The notes: a model not told the origin generated them from the sequence alone. A stretch of DNA of 64,000 nt from an uncultured Propionivibrio sp. (GCF_963666255.1 NZ_OY762656.1:868001-932000); one strand, 5' to 3'; positions 38,825 to 49,688 are shown, numbered from the stretch's first letter. Numbers and translations are program-made.

Positions 38825-39621
38825 TGTTCCACTCCTTGTTCCGTCGGCGCACGGACAATGCCGTCACGCCGATCGAGTAATTCCTGCGCCAGGGCCGAAT
38901 AGGCCTGCGCGCCGCGCGACTGCTTATCAAAAGCGATCACCGGCTTGCCGTAGGACGGCGCCTCGGCAAGACGAACGTTGCGCGGAATGATGGTGCGATA
39001 AACCTTGTTGCCGAAATGCTCGACGAGTTCGCCGGATACCTGCTGCGTCAGCGTCGACCGCGGATCGAACATCGTGCGCAGCAGGCCCTCGATTTCAAGA
39101 CGCGGGTTGAGATGCGCACGCACCTTCTTGAGCGTCGCGACGAGATCGGTCAGCCCTTCGAGCGCATAGTATTCGCATTGCATCGGGATCATCACCGCGT
39201 CGGCCGCGGCCAACCCGTTGACCGTCAGCATGTTGAGCGCCGGCGGACAGTCCATCAGGACGAAATCATATTCACCGAGCACCGGCGCGAGCGCGTCGCG
39301 CAAGCGGTACTCGCGGCCGTTCATGTCGATGAGATCGACTTCGGCACCGGCCAGCTCGCGGTTGGCCGGCAGCACGTCGAAACCGAAATCGGTCCTGATC
39401 CGCGCATCGAGCACGGTCGATCGCCCGATCAGGATCTGATACACCGTCGGCAGGGCTTCGCGCTTGACGATGCCGCAGCCGGTCGTGCCGTTCCCCTGCG
39501 GATCGAGGTCGATCATCAGCACGCGCTGATCCAGCGCCGCCAGACAGGCCGACAGATTGACCGCTGTCGTGGTCTTGCCGACGCCGCCTTTCTGGTTGGT
39601 CACCGCCAGTATTTTCGCCAA
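38821..39621 (-). CDS. parA: Chromosome-partitioning ATPase ParA (Soj)
   Basis: A 266-residue ParA-family ATPase. The deviant Walker A motif KGGVGKTTTAVNLSA, A' motif MIDLDPQGNGTTGCG and Walker B FVLMDCPPALNML are clear. The lack of an N-terminal DNA-binding extension marks the chromosomal Soj type. It works with ParB to move origin regions apart. It follows rsmG by 16 bp. Confidence 0.97.
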   Translation of the reverse strand: MAKILAVTNQKGGVGKTTTAVNLSACLAALDQRVLMIDLDPQGNGTTGCGIVKREALPTVYQILIGRSTVLDARIRTDFGFDVLPANRELAGAEVDLIDMNGREYRLRDALAPVLGEYDFVLMDCPPALNMLTVNGLAAADAVMIPMQCEYYALEGLTDLVATLKKVRAHLNPRLEIEGLLRTMFDPRSTLTQQVSGELVEHFGNKVYRTIIPRNVRLAEAPSYGKPVIAFDKQSRGAQAYSALAQELLDRRDGIVRAPTEQGVEQ

Positions 39622-39637
39622 CTCGTTTCTCCCCTGA

Positions 39638-40267
39638 CTAATGCGCTGCCTTGTTCAGAACGACCAGATGCCGATCGCCATCAACACCGGGCACGTCGAG
39701 CCGATGGATGGCGCCAAGCTCCACCGTCGCCGGCAGCCGATCGAGTTCGCCCTGCGGATGGACGCCCTTCATGGCCAGCCAGACGCCACCCTCCGCCAGG
39801 AGGTGCGCAGACAAGGTCACGAAATCGGCGAGTTCGGCAAAGGCGCGCGATGTGATCGCAGTAAAGCCGCTCTCCGGATGATACTGTTCGACCCGGCCGG
39901 CGTGAACGGAAATATTCCGCAAACCCAGTTCAATCGCCGCCTGTTGCAGGAAAGCCGCCTTTTTCGTGTTGCTGTCGAGCAAGGTGACCGACAGATCGGG
40001 ACGGGCAATGGCCAGCGGAATGCCTGGCGTGCCGCCGCCGCTACCGACATCGAGCAGACGACCGGCCGGCACGAAGGGCAGGATGGCCAGCGAATCGAGC
40101 AGATGATGACTCACCGCCCGCTCCTGCTCGCGCAGGGCGGTCAGGCTGTAGGTGCGATTCCATTTGTAGAGCAGCGCCAGATAGGCAAGGAGACGCTCCT
40201 GCGCGACGGCGCCAAGATCGACGCCCATCGCCACCAGCCCCGCCGACAGTTGTGCCGCCTGGCTCAT
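39638..40267 (-). CDS. rsmG: 16S rRNA (guanine527-N7)-methyltransferase
   Basis: A 209-residue SAM-dependent methyltransferase (GidB). The SAM-binding motif [17 protein letters not shown] and the [14 protein letters not shown] and SRAFAEL blocks are diagnostic. Its ATG overlaps the mnmG stop as ATGA, so they are translationally coupled. Confidence 0.97.
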   Translation of the reverse strand: MSQAAQLSAGLVAMGVDLGAVAQERLLAYLALLYKWNRTYSLTALREQERAVSHHLLDSLAILPFVPAGRLLDVGSGGGTPGIPLAIARPDLSVTLLDSNTKKAAFLQQAAIELGLRNISVHAGRVEQYHPESGFTAITSRAFAELADFVTLSAHLLAEGGVWLAMKGVHPQGELDRLPATVELGAIHRLDVPGVDGDRHLVVLNKAAH

Positions 40268-42171
40268 GCCTTCTCCCGGCCGACGTCGAGCGCCTGGCGC
40301 TTGAGATAGACCAGCAGGATCGAGATCGCCGCCGGCGTCATGCCCTGGATGCGCGAGGCCTGGCCGATCGTTTCGGGCCGGTGCCGCAACAGCTTCTGAC
40401 GAATTTCGGCCGACAGCCCGCCGATGCTGTTGTAATCGATGGCGGCCGGCAGCCGCGTTTCCTCGTTGGCCTGGTTGCGCTCGACTTCCTCGGCCTGGCG
40501 ATCGATGTAACCCTGATACTTGGCCTGGATCTCGATCTGCTCAACGACCAGCGGATCGCTGACGCCGACGCTGCCCGGCGCCTCACCGACGCCAAGCGTC
40601 ATCAGGTCGGCATAGGTGACGTCGGGGCGGCGCAGGAGTTCGTGCAGCGTGTATTCATGTTCGATCGGCTTGCCGAGCACCTGCGTCACCGTGGCCATAT
40701 CAATCTTGTCCGGATGCACCCAGGTCGAGCGCAGCCGCTCCTGCTCACGCGCAATCGCCTCGCGCTTGGCACAGAAGGCGGCCCAGCGGGCATCGCCAAC
40801 CAGCCCGAGCGCCCGCCCCTGTTCTGTCAGGCGCATGTCGGCGTTGTCCTCGCGCAGGCTCAGGCGATATTCGGCACGACTCGTGAACATGCGATACGGC
40901 TCGGCAACGCCGCGCGTGATCAGGTCGTCGACGAGGACGCCGAGATAGGCTTCGTCGCGTCGCGGCGACCAGCCTTCCTTTTCCTGGGCGAACAGCGCCG
41001 CGTTGGCACCGGCCAGCAGTCCTTGCGCCGCTGCCTCCTCATAACCGGTCGTGCCGTTGATCTGACCGGCGAAGAAGAGGCCGCGGATCGCCTTGGTTTC
41101 GAGCGTCGAGGTCAAGCCGGTCGGATCGAAATAATCATATTCGATGGCGTAACCGGGACGCAGGATATGACAATTCTCGAGCCCCTTCATCGAACGCACC
41201 AGCGCCAGCTGAACATCGAACGGCAAGCTCGTCGAGATGCCGTTCGGATAAATCTCGTGCGTCGTCAGACCTTCGGGTTCGAGAAAGATGTTGTGGCTGT
41301 TCTTGGTCGCGAAACGATGGATCTTGTCTTCGATCGACGGGCAGTAGCGCGGCCCGACCCCTTCGATGACGCCGGTATACATCGGCGAACGGTCGAGGCC
41401 GCCGCGGATGATTTCGTGCGTCCGCTCGTTGGTGCTCGTCACCCAGCACGGCAGTTGACGCGGATGCTGGCGTGCTTCGCCGAGGAAGGAGAACACCGGC
41501 AAGGGATCGTCGGAATGCTGCTCGGTCATGACCGAGAAGTCGATGGTCTTGCCGTCGAGACGCGGCGGCGTACCGGTCTTCAGGCGGCCGGCCGGCAACT
41601 GCAGTTCGCGCAGACGCGCGGCCAAGGAAATCGAGGGCATGTCGCCCATGCGCCCGCCGGTCGATTGCGACAGGCCGACGTGGATCTTGCCGTTGAGGAA
41701 GGTTCCGGCCGTCAGCACCACGGCACTCGCCGAAAAGCGGATGCCGTGCTGGGCCACTGCGCCGACAACCCGGTCGCCTTCGACGATCAAGTCTTCGCAC
41801 GAGAGCGCGAAGAGCGTCAGATTCGGCTGGTTCTCGAGACGCGTCCGGATCGCCTGCCGATAAAGCACGCGGTCGGCCTGCGCGCGCGTCGCCCGCACCG
41901 CTGGCCCCTTGGACGAATTGAGAATGCGGAACTGGATGCCCCCCTCGTCGGTTGCCGCGGCCATGGCGCCGTCGAGTGCGTCGACTTCCTTGACGAGGTG
42001 GCCCTTGCCGATGCCGCCGATCGACGGGTTGCAACTCATGGCACCAAGGGTGTCGAGATTATGCGTAAGCAATAGCGTCTTCACGCCGATGCGGGCGCTG
42101 GCGAGCGCCGCCTCGGTGCCGGCATGGCCGCCACCGACCACGATCACATCGAAACGTTCAGGAAACTGCAT
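40264..42171 (-). CDS. mnmG: tRNA uridine-5-carboxymethylaminomethyl modification enzyme MnmG
   Basis: A 635-residue FAD enzyme that with MnmE modifies the wobble uridine of several tRNAs. It has FAD motif [34 protein letters not shown], the [12 protein letters not shown] block and the helical C-terminal MnmE/tRNA-binding region. Length is normal (E. coli 629). Confidence 0.98.
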   Translation of the reverse strand: MQFPERFDVIVVGGGHAGTEAALASARIGVKTLLLTHNLDTLGAMSCNPSIGGIGKGHLVKEVDALDGAMAAATDEGGIQFRILNSSKGPAVRATRAQADRVLYRQAIRTRLENQPNLTLFALSCEDLIVEGDRVVGAVAQHGIRFSASAVVLTAGTFLNGKIHVGLSQSTGGRMGDMPSISLAARLRELQLPAGRLKTGTPPRLDGKTIDFSVMTEQHSDDPLPVFSFLGEARQHPRQLPCWVTSTNERTHEIIRGGLDRSPMYTGVIEGVGPRYCPSIEDKIHRFATKNSHNIFLEPEGLTTHEIYPNGISTSLPFDVQLALVRSMKGLENCHILRPGYAIEYDYFDPTGLTSTLETKAIRGLFFAGQINGTTGYEEAAAQGLLAGANAALFAQEKEGWSPRRDEAYLGVLVDDLITRGVAEPYRMFTSRAEYRLSLREDNADMRLTEQGRALGLVGDARWAAFCAKREAIAREQERLRSTWVHPDKIDMATVTQVLGKPIEHEYTLHELLRRPDVTYADLMTLGVGEAPGSVGVSDPLVVEQIEIQAKYQGYIDRQAEEVERNQANEETRLPAAIDYNSIGGLSAEIRQKLLRHRPETIGQASRIQGMTPAAISILLVYLKRQALDVGREKA

Positions 42172-42349
42172 GAGGAAATATCCAGCACTGGCAAATCGGG
42201 AGGGTTGCGGATTCTACGCCAATTCCATGAAAAATAACAGGTTTCCAGTATTATCCGGAAAAATTCCGAATGAATGCAAAGGCATGCCATTGCTTGCAAT
42301 GGTCATACTCGCTTGCCCGGAAGACCCGGCTCGCGTAAGGTGCGCCCAC

Positions 42350-44077
42350 ATGGCCCAACCCGATTCCGCCCTCACCGCCGACTTGCTGTTTTCGCTCAGC
42401 AAGGATCTCGCGCGCATGCGCGTCCTGCTTGTCGACGGCCAGATCGCCGCACGTAACTCGTTGCGCATCCTCCTGTCGACGCTCGGCGTCAAATCGATCC
42501 ACGGCGCCGGAACGGCGGCGGAGGTCGTCCGCCAGGTCAAGGCCAATAATTTCGACATCATCCTCTCCGATTATCACCTCGATGACGGCCGGGATGGGCA
42601 GCAACTGCTCGAGGAGTTGCGGCAGCAGCACCTGATTTCGTCATCGACGGTATTCATCGTCATCACCGCCGAACGCGGCTATCACAATGTCGTTTCTCTC
42701 GCCGAACTGTCCCCCGACGATTACCTGATCAAGCCATTCACCGCTGACCAACTGCAGGGCCGGCTCGCCCGCGCCATTCAGAAGAAGCGGCACTTCGCGC
42801 GCCTCCTCGAGGCACTCGACCGCGGCGCCTATGCCAGCGCCCTGGATCACTGCGACGCGCTGCTGGCGCAAAACACGCCTTTCGTTTTCGACTGCCTGCG
42901 CTTCAAGGGCGAGACGCTCAACACGCTGGAGCGCTACGACGACGCCAGACTGATCTATCAGCGCGTTCTCGACACGCCGACACCGCCGGCCTGGGCCCGC
43001 ATGGGCATGGCAGTTGCGCTGCGCGGCAAAGAGCAACTCGAACAGGCCGAGTTGCTCGCCGCCGATCTGATCGACGATTTTCCCGAGTTTCTCGCCGCCT
43101 ACGATTTCGTCGCCAGCGTGCGCGAGGAAATGGGACGGCTACCCGAAGCGCAGGACATTCTGCAGCAAGCCGCTGGCATTTCACCCAACAACACGATCCG
43201 CCAACGCCTGGTCGGTGACATCGCCATACTCAATCAGGATCTCGATACGGCCCAAGACGCCTACGGCCGCGTGCTTGATCGTCGCCAGGGATCATCGCTG
43301 CGCAGTATCGACGACTACACCAATCTCTCGCGCGTGATGATCGACAACGAGCATGTCGACGAGGCCAGGAAAGTGGTCGACGACCTGCGGCGCGATTGGC
43401 GCGGCAGCAAGCACGGCGAAATGGCCGCGCTGGTGATGGACAGCCTCTGCGCCCACAGCGAAGGTGCCGCCGACCGCGCCAAGGAGGCGCTCGACAAGGC
43501 TCTGACGCTGCACGAGGAACTTCAGGGCGACGACACCGCGGCACAACTGTCGCAGAAGATCCTCGTCGATCTCGCCCATGCCTGCCTGACAAATAACGCA
43601 ACCGACAAGGCGCAGGAGATTTTTTCCAAGGTCGCGACGGAAAACTACGAAGACCGTCACCTGATCGCCCGCATCGGGGATGTGTTCACCAAGGCCGGGA
43701 TGGCCGAGGCCGGCCAGACCCTGCTCGACAAGATCAGCCGGGAAATCGTCGACCTCAACAACCGCGGCGTACTGGCGGCACGCAGCGGCGACCTCGACGC
43801 CTCGGTCAGGATGCTCATCGAAACGGCACAACGTGTGCCGAACCTGCAGTTCCTCGTCAATGCCAGCAAGGCCATCTTCACGCTGATCGAACAACGCGGC
43901 TGGGTCAACGATTATGCCGATCTCGGCCTGCGCTTCATCGAGCAGGCCCAGGCGAAGGAGCCTCGCCATCCCAAGGTCATTTCGGCGCGCGAACTTTACC
44001 AGCGCGTCGCGCGCAAGTACGGGATCGCCACCGCGCCCATCGGCACCCGCAGCGGCGGCGAAAAATCGGAAGCTTAA
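42350..44077 (+). CDS. Response regulator receiver fused to TPR repeats
   Basis: A 575-residue protein. The receiver (about residues 24-145) has LLVDGQIAARNSLR (only one acidic residue of the usual pair, so metal binding may be altered), phospho-acceptor Asp in ILSDYHLDDG, and Lys in DYLIKPFTAD. The rest is a series of TPR-like helical repeats (for example ALLAQNTPFVFDCLRFKGET, RLPEAQDILQQAAGISPNN), a protein-binding solenoid. There is no DNA-binding or enzymatic output domain. Start 42350 is chosen at the ATG before the receiver; the frame is open further upstream. Confidence 0.85.
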   Translation: MAQPDSALTADLLFSLSKDLARMRVLLVDGQIAARNSLRILLSTLGVKSIHGAGTAAEVVRQVKANNFDIILSDYHLDDGRDGQQLLEELRQQHLISSSTVFIVITAERGYHNVVSLAELSPDDYLIKPFTADQLQGRLARAIQKKRHFARLLEALDRGAYASALDHCDALLAQNTPFVFDCLRFKGETLNTLERYDDARLIYQRVLDTPTPPAWARMGMAVALRGKEQLEQAELLAADLIDDFPEFLAAYDFVASVREEMGRLPEAQDILQQAAGISPNNTIRQRLVGDIAILNQDLDTAQDAYGRVLDRRQGSSLRSIDDYTNLSRVMIDNEHVDEARKVVDDLRRDWRGSKHGEMAALVMDSLCAHSEGAADRAKEALDKALTLHEELQGDDTAAQLSQKILVDLAHACLTNNATDKAQEIFSKVATENYEDRHLIARIGDVFTKAGMAEAGQTLLDKISREIVDLNNRGVLAARSGDLDASVRMLIETAQRVPNLQFLVNASKAIFTLIEQRGWVNDYADLGLRFIEQAQAKEPRHPKVISARELYQRVARKYGIATAPIGTRSGGEKSEA

Positions 44078-44090
44078 GCGCCCGCGCCGC

Positions 44091-45131
44091 TCAGACGGCG
44101 CCCTGAGCCTCGACGTACAAGGCGTACAGGGAATGCGAGCCGGCCATGTAGAGCCGGTTGTTTTTCGGCCCGCCGAAGCACAGGTTGGCGCAGCGCTCCG
44201 GCAAGCGGATGAAGCCGATCGGCATGCCCTCGGCATTGAACACCTTGACGCCGTCCAATTCCTCGGGTTTGCCGCGAAGGGCATAAACACGACGACCGCC
44301 GGCGCCCTCGCCCGGCGCCGCTTCGAGCGTGCCGTCGCTGCCCCAACCGCACCAGAGATTGCCGTCGCGATCGACCCGGAAGCCATCCGGCGCGCCGTGG
44401 TCACTGGCGTCGATCAGCTTCGTCTTGTTGGCCAGCGTGCCGTCCGGACGAACGTCATAGGACCAGATGCTGCGGTTTGGCGTGCCTTTCCACTCGACGA
44501 CATAGAGCTTCGTCTCGTCCGGCGAGAACGCCAGCCCGTTCGGATTGACGAGGTCGGAAATCACCGCGCTGAGCGTGCCGTCGGGCGCAATGCGAAAAAC
44601 ATGGGAGGCAGCCTGCTCGGGCGTCGCCTTGAAGCCTTCCCATTCGCCGTTGATACCGAACAGCGGGTCGGAAAACCAGACCGAACCGTCCGACTTGACG
44701 ATGACGTCATTGGGCGCGTTGAGCCGCTTCCCTGCGTAGCTGTCGGCCAGCACCGTGATGCGGCCGTCGCGCTCGGTCCGCACCACGCGCCGCGTCAGCG
44801 AATGCTCGCAGGTGATCAGCCGCCCCTGCCGGTCGCGCGTATTGCCGTTGGCGAAGTTCGCCGGTTCGCGAAAGACGGTGAAGCTGTCGTCCCGTTCGCT
44901 GTATTTCATGATGCGGTTGTTCGGAATGTCGCTGACCAGCAGGCAGGCCTCGTCGGGCAGGTACACCGGGCCCTCGGCCCAGCGCATGCCGGTCGCCAGC
45001 CGCTCCAGCGAGCTGCTGTAGATCCGGTATCTGAGAAAGGACGGATCGAGGATCTCGACAGCCGGATCGGGATAGCGCAGACTCGGCCGAAAGTCGCCGG
45101 CGCCACCGCAACATTCGTTTGGCATGGTCAT
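44091..45131 (-). CDS. SMP-30/gluconolactonase family lactonase
   Basis: A 346-residue six-bladed beta-propeller. Metal ligands are visible in WAEGPVYLP (Glu), LNAPNDVIVKSDGSVWFSDP (Asn) and NPNGLAFSPDETKLYV (Asn), with the Asp in DGFRVDRDGNLWCGWG. Such enzymes hydrolyse sugar lactones. As the last gene of the aldarate operon it probably opens an aldarolactone formed from a uronate. Its ATG overlaps the garD stop (TGATG). No signal peptide is seen. Confidence 0.88.
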   Translation of the reverse strand: MTMPNECCGGAGDFRPSLRYPDPAVEILDPSFLRYRIYSSSLERLATGMRWAEGPVYLPDEACLLVSDIPNNRIMKYSERDDSFTVFREPANFANGNTRDRQGRLITCEHSLTRRVVRTERDGRITVLADSYAGKRLNAPNDVIVKSDGSVWFSDPLFGINGEWEGFKATPEQAASHVFRIAPDGTLSAVISDLVNPNGLAFSPDETKLYVVEWKGTPNRSIWSYDVRPDGTLANKTKLIDASDHGAPDGFRVDRDGNLWCGWGSDGTLEAAPGEGAGGRRVYALRGKPEELDGVKVFNAEGMPIGFIRLPERCANLCFGGPKNNRLYMAGSHSLYALYVEAQGAV

Positions 45132-46693
45132 CAGGTAATCGGCGCCGGATTGAACACCGCAAGCGAATTGAACAGCCCCCACTGGTCGGCCCAGGTCTTC
45201 TTACGCCCGCTCGCCACATCGAGAATCAGGCGGAAGATCTCCCAGCCGACATCCTCGATCGTCGCTTCACCGGTAGCGATCGTGCCGGCGTCGATCTCCA
45301 TCAGATCGTGCCAGCGGGCCGCCAGGTCGCGGCGCGTCGCCACCTTGATCACCGGCGCCGCCTCAAGTCCGTAGGGCGTGCCGCGCCCGGTCGTGAACAC
45401 CTGCAGCGTCATGCCGGAAGCAAGCTGCTGCGTGCCGCAGACGAAATCGCTGGCCGGCGTTGCCGCATAGATCAGGCCTTTCTGCTTCACCTTCTCGCCC
45501 GGCGCGAGGACACCCGAAATGGCGCTCTTGCCCGACTTGGCGATCGAGCCCATGGCCTTCTCGACAATGTTCGCAAGACCGCCCTTCTTGTTGCCCGGCG
45601 TCGTGTTGGCCGCCCGGTCGGTCTGTCCGAGCGCCAGGTAATCGTCATACCAGGCCATCTCGCGCAGCAGCGCCTTGCCGACTTCCTCGTTGGCGCAACG
45701 CGGCGTCAGGAGGTGGATAGCATCTCGCACTTCGGTCACTTCCGAGAACATCACCGTCGCGCCGGCGCGCACCAGCAGGTCGGCGGCATAGCCGACCGCC
45801 GGATTGGCGGTGACGCCGGAGAAGGCATCGCTGCCGCCGCATTGCAAGCCGACGATCAGGTCGGCGGCCGGGCAGGTTTCGCGCCGGCGCGCGTTGAGGC
45901 GCACCAGATGCACTTCCGCCTGCTTCATGATGTTGTCGACCATCGACTGAAAACCGGTGAATTTCTCGTCCTGCAGGCAGACAATGTCGTCGCTGACGAC
46001 CTTGATCGGTATCGTCCCTTCGCCGCCCTGATTGAGCAGGCGGTCCGGCGGCAGCTTCTCGCAGCCCAGGCTGACGACAAACACCTCGTTGCCGAAATTC
46101 GGGTTCAGCGTCAGATTATGGATCGTCCGGATCGGCACCACCGCCGCCGGCGCGTTGATCGCGACGCCGCAGCCGTAGATGTGGTTGAGTCCGACAATGC
46201 CATCGACATTGGGATATTTCGGCAGCAACTCGGCCTTGATGCGCTTGACGACGTAATCGACGACACCGGCGACACACTGCACGGTCGTCGTGATCGCCAG
46301 CATGTTCTTGGTACCGACGGTGCCATCGGCATTGCGGTAACCCTCGAAGGTATAGCCATCGAGCGGCGGCAGCGGTGCCGGCACCTTGGTTGCCAGCGGC
46401 AGGGTTTCGAGCGGCGGCGCGACCGGCAGGCGCACCAGCGACTCCTCGATCCATGCCCCGCGCGCAATCGGCTTCTCGGCATAGCCGATGACTTCGCCAT
46501 AACGCAGGATTGGCGCGTCCTGCGCCAGGTCGACGAGCGCCACCTTGTGGCCTTGCGGTACATGCTCGCGCAGCGTCAGACCGTCATCGAAGACGGTGCC
46601 GGCAGGCAGGCCGCCAGAGTTGACGACGATCGCGACGTTGTCGGTGTCATGCACCTTGATGTAGAGCGGTTTGGCAGGCTTCTTTGCGTTCAT
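45131..46693 (-). CDS. garD: Galactarate dehydratase (GarD/UxaA family)
   Basis: A 520-residue iron-dependent dehydratase. The N-terminal SAF-type domain ([20 protein letters not shown]) is followed by the UxaA core: [53 protein letters not shown] and [17 protein letters not shown]. Size and the GarL-GarR neighbours favour galactarate over altronate as substrate. The product is 5-keto-4-deoxy-D-glucarate, shared with GudD. GTG at 46717, overlapping the previous stop, is an alternative start. Confidence 0.87.
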   Translation of the reverse strand: MNAKKPAKPLYIKVHDTDNVAIVVNSGGLPAGTVFDDGLTLREHVPQGHKVALVDLAQDAPILRYGEVIGYAEKPIARGAWIEESLVRLPVAPPLETLPLATKVPAPLPPLDGYTFEGYRNADGTVGTKNMLAITTTVQCVAGVVDYVVKRIKAELLPKYPNVDGIVGLNHIYGCGVAINAPAAVVPIRTIHNLTLNPNFGNEVFVVSLGCEKLPPDRLLNQGGEGTIPIKVVSDDIVCLQDEKFTGFQSMVDNIMKQAEVHLVRLNARRRETCPAADLIVGLQCGGSDAFSGVTANPAVGYAADLLVRAGATVMFSEVTEVRDAIHLLTPRCANEEVGKALLREMAWYDDYLALGQTDRAANTTPGNKKGGLANIVEKAMGSIAKSGKSAISGVLAPGEKVKQKGLIYAATPASDFVCGTQQLASGMTLQVFTTGRGTPYGLEAAPVIKVATRRDLAARWHDLMEIDAGTIATGEATIEDVGWEIFRLILDVASGRKKTWADQWGLFNSLAVFNPAPIT

Positions 46694-46713
46694 ATCCGAT
46701 ATTCCAGAGGAGT

Positions 46714-47547
46714 TCACAGCATTTCCAGCGGGGTGGCGCGCTTCGGCGGCGGGAAGAGGCGGTCGAGCGCGGCCAGCACCGGCGCGTCAAGCTGACACTG
46801 CAGCGCCGAAAAATTCTCTTCGAGGTGCGCGCGCGTCGATGCTTTCGGGATAGCGATCACGCCATCGCGCTGCAGCAGCCAGGCGAGCGCCAGCTGCGCC
46901 GGTTGCCAGCCGGCGGCCTGCGCCAGTTCGCAATAGCCGCGATGCCGCAACAGGCGCGCCTGCTCGATCGGCGAATAGGCCATGACCGGAATCCGCCTTT
47001 CCTGACACCAGGGCAGCAGATCCCATTCGATGCCGCGCCGCGTCAGGTTGTAAAGCACCTGATCGACCGCCAGCGCCTCGCCGCCGGTGACATCGCACCA
47101 TTCATTCAGGTCATCGGCATCAAGATTGCTGACGCCAAAATGACGGATCTTGCCGGCCGCTTTCAGCGCCTCGAAGGCTTCGATCGTTTCCTCGAAGGGT
47201 ACGCTGCCGCGCCAGTGCAACAGATAGAGATCGAGGCAGTCGACGCCGAGCCGGCGCAGGCTGCGTTCGCAGGCGGCCTGCGCCGCCTTGACGCCGGCAT
47301 TGTGCGGATAGACCTTGCTGACCAGGAAGACGCGCTCGCGGCGACCACGGATCGCTTCGCCGACAAGCTTTTCCGACGCCCCTTCGCCGTACATCTCGGC
47401 GGTATCGATCAGCGTCATGCCGAGGTCGATGCCGTGCTGCAAGGTCGCAATTTCCTCGGCACGCCGCGCCCGGCTTTCGCCGATCATCCAGGTGCCCATG
47501 CCCAGCGCGGGCACGGACTCGCCCGCCGGCAGACTGACGTGTTTCAT
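46714..47547 (-). CDS. Aldo/keto reductase
   Basis: A 277-residue NADPH-dependent (beta/alpha)8 enzyme. The catalytic tetrad is visible as Asp and Tyr in [16 protein letters not shown], Lys in [12 protein letters not shown], and His in [10 protein letters not shown]; the coenzyme loop is [13 protein letters not shown]. The YeaE/MPH1-like subgroup fits best. Within the aldarate operon it may interconvert uronates or related sugar acids and aldehydes, but this is inferred from position. AAGG lies 9 nt before ATG 47547. Confidence 0.88.
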   Translation of the reverse strand: MKHVSLPAGESVPALGMGTWMIGESRARRAEEIATLQHGIDLGMTLIDTAEMYGEGASEKLVGEAIRGRRERVFLVSKVYPHNAGVKAAQAACERSLRRLGVDCLDLYLLHWRGSVPFEETIEAFEALKAAGKIRHFGVSNLDADDLNEWCDVTGGEALAVDQVLYNLTRRGIEWDLLPWCQERRIPVMAYSPIEQARLLRHRGYCELAQAAGWQPAQLALAWLLQRDGVIAIPKASTRAHLEENFSALQCQLDAPVLAALDRLFPPPKRATPLEML

Positions 47548-47590
47548 TGCTTGCATCCTTTCACCACAGCGCGGCACCGTATGACCGGCC

Positions 47591-49090
47591 TCACTCCTTG
47601 AAGGTTTCCTCGCGCTTCTTGCTGATCGCCGGCAGCAGCACCACAACCATCGCCACCAGCGAGACGGCGAGCAGCGTCGCCGACAGCGGACGCGTCACGA
47701 ACACCGAGAAGTCGCCTGAGGACATCAGCAGCGCGCGGCGCAGGTGCTCTTCCATCATCGGACCGAGGATGAAGCCAAGCAGCATCGGCGCCGGCTCGCA
47801 TTCGAGCTTGCTGAAGAGATAGCCGGCGAAGCCGAAGAAGGCCATCATGAAGACATCCCACTCGGTGTTGTTGATGCTGATGACACCGATCGCGCAGAAA
47901 ACGATGATGACCGGGAACATCAGGTGATACGGCGCCGTGATGAGGCGCACCCAGAGACCGATCATCGGCAGGTTGAGCACGATCAGGAAGAAGTTGCCGA
48001 TCCACATCGACGCGATCAGGCCCCAGAACAGCGCCGGCTGCTCGGTCAGCACCGCCGGTCCCGGCTGGATGCTGTGGATCATCATCGCGCCGATCATGAT
48101 CGCCATCGTCGGGTTGGACGGGATGCCAAGCGTCAGCATCGGGATGAACGAGGTCTGCGAACCGGCGTTATTGGCCGACTCCGGCCCAGCGACACCCTCG
48201 ATCGCCCCTTCACCGAACGGGATCGGATTCTTCGACAGCTTTTTCTCGACGGCGTAGGACGCGAAGGACGACAGCACCGCGCCCCCGCCCGGCAGGATGC
48301 CGAGGAAGGAACCGACGACCGTGCCGCGCATGATCGGCGCCAGGATCTGCTTGAAGTCTGCCCATGACAGACGCAAGCCCGATACTTTCCTGGCCATGAC
48401 GTCGCGGGTTTCCTTTTTTTCGAGGTTGTTGATGATCTCGCCAAGGCCGTACATGCCCATCGCCAGCACGACGAAATTGACACCGTCGGCGAGCCACGGC
48501 TGACCGAAGGTGAAGCGCTCGGCGCCAGAATTGACGTCTGTACCAATGATGCCGAGCAGCAAGCCGAGGAATATCATGCCAAGCGCATGAAGCAGCGACC
48601 CATGCGCAAGGACGATCGAAACGACGAGGCCGAGAACCAGCAACGAGAAATATTCGGCCGGACCGAACTTCAAGGCCATGTCGGCGAGCGGCGGCGCAAA
48701 CAGGGCGATGAGGAAAGTGGCGATGGTGCCGGCGATGAAGGAACCGATCGCCGCCGTCGCCAGCGCCTTGCCGGCGTCACCGCGCTTGGCCATGGCATGG
48801 CCGTCGAGCGCGGTAATCACCGAGGAGGCCTCGCCCGGCAGATTGACGAGAATCGCCGTCGTCGATCCGCCGTATTGGGCACCGTAGAAGATCCCGGCCA
48901 GCATGATCAGCGCGGTGACCGGCTGGAAGCTGAAGGTTACCGGCAGCAGCATGGCGATCGTTGCTACCGGGCCAAGGCCGGGCAGGACGCCGATCAGGGT
49001 GCCGAGGACAACACCGACGAAACAGTAGAACAGGTTGGCCAGCGAGAACGCCGTGCTGAAACCGAGTGAGAGATTAGCCAGAATTTCCAC
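47591..49090 (-). CDS. tctA: Tripartite tricarboxylate transporter, large membrane subunit (TctA family)
   Basis: A 499-residue protein with about 11-12 hydrophobic segments. The conserved block GVLPGLGPVATIAMLLPVTF at the N-terminus, YGGSTTAILVNLPGEASSVI and GILPGGGAVLSSFASYAVEK are TctA signatures. It forms the ion-driven channel with TctB and receives substrate from TctC. Here the substrate is probably an aldarate. Confidence 0.94.
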   Translation of the reverse strand: MEILANLSLGFSTAFSLANLFYCFVGVVLGTLIGVLPGLGPVATIAMLLPVTFSFQPVTALIMLAGIFYGAQYGGSTTAILVNLPGEASSVITALDGHAMAKRGDAGKALATAAIGSFIAGTIATFLIALFAPPLADMALKFGPAEYFSLLVLGLVVSIVLAHGSLLHALGMIFLGLLLGIIGTDVNSGAERFTFGQPWLADGVNFVVLAMGMYGLGEIINNLEKKETRDVMARKVSGLRLSWADFKQILAPIMRGTVVGSFLGILPGGGAVLSSFASYAVEKKLSKNPIPFGEGAIEGVAGPESANNAGSQTSFIPMLTLGIPSNPTMAIMIGAMMIHSIQPGPAVLTEQPALFWGLIASMWIGNFFLIVLNLPMIGLWVRLITAPYHLMFPVIIVFCAIGVISINNTEWDVFMMAFFGFAGYLFSKLECEPAPMLLGFILGPMMEEHLRRALLMSSGDFSVFVTRPLSATLLAVSLVAMVVVLLPAISKKREETFKE

Positions 49091-49099
49091 AGAACCCCC

Positions 49100-49561
49100 T
49101 CACAGACCGAGCCACGGGCCGAAGATTTGAAATGGCAGCCCGAGTCCCTTGACGAAGACGAGCACGCTGAACGCACTGGTGATGACGGCCAGGATCAAGG
49201 CCGTCCGCAGGCGGAATTTGTCGCTCGCCCAGGCGCTCGCGACCACCAGCAAGATCAGCGACAGCGCGAGCCCGACACCGCGTACGAGCAACCCGAAAAG
49301 CACGACGCTGCCGAGGACGAGAAAAATTTCCTTCCAGTAGAAGCGCCGTATCGCCTCGCCCGAATGCGTGAACGAGCGAAAGATCGAAATGGTGCCGACC
49401 AGTACGAGCAGCCCGCCCAGTACCGTCGGAAAGTATCCGGGCCCCATGCGGACGCTGGACCCCATGTTGTAACCGCTGGCGACGGCAATCGCCCCGGCGC
49501 CGATCAGGGCGTACATCAGCCCTGCATAAAAATCCTTTGGATGCTTGATGAATGATCCCAT
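49100..49561 (-). CDS. tctB: Tripartite tricarboxylate transporter, small membrane subunit (TctB family)
   Basis: A 153-residue protein with four predicted membrane helices. SGYNMGSSVRMGPGYFPTVLGGLL is the TctB pattern (G-x-M-G-P-G-x-F-P). It lies 9 bp upstream of tctA and about 168 bp downstream of tctC, with a strong hairpin in that gap. Confidence 0.92.
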   Translation of the reverse strand: MGSFIKHPKDFYAGLMYALIGAGAIAVASGYNMGSSVRMGPGYFPTVLGGLLVLVGTISIFRSFTHSGEAIRRFYWKEIFLVLGSVVLFGLLVRGVGLALSLILLVVASAWASDKFRLRTALILAVITSAFSVLVFVKGLGLPFQIFGPWLGL

Positions 49562-49657
49562 ATGCGTATTCCCCTGCCTCCACCCTTCCCTGCGTCGCCT
49601 GCCACACTGCCGGCATTGCCCGCAGTACGGCCAGCTTTGCTGCCTCTCTCTGTCCGC

Positions 49658-49688
49658 GGCCGGGGCGGCGACGATCGCCGCCCCGGCC
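49658..49688 (-). repeat. Perfect 14-bp hairpin between tctC and tctB
   Basis: The arms GGCCGGGGCGGCGA and TCGCCGCCCCGGCC enclose a 3-nt loop. In the operon mRNA (minus strand) no T-tract follows, so it is more likely to stabilise the upstream tctC message or partly attenuate than to terminate fully. Confidence 0.7.

Noticed and set aside
40252-42075. Long open frame antisense to mnmG (607 codons)
   Set aside because: It lies entirely opposite mnmG and has no recognisable motif. The real gene is certain.
37859-42349. Search for parS sites (16-bp palindromes of TGTTTCACGTGAAACA type) around parAB
   Set aside because: No match was visible in the intergenic regions or in the genes when read by eye; sites probably lie outside the window.
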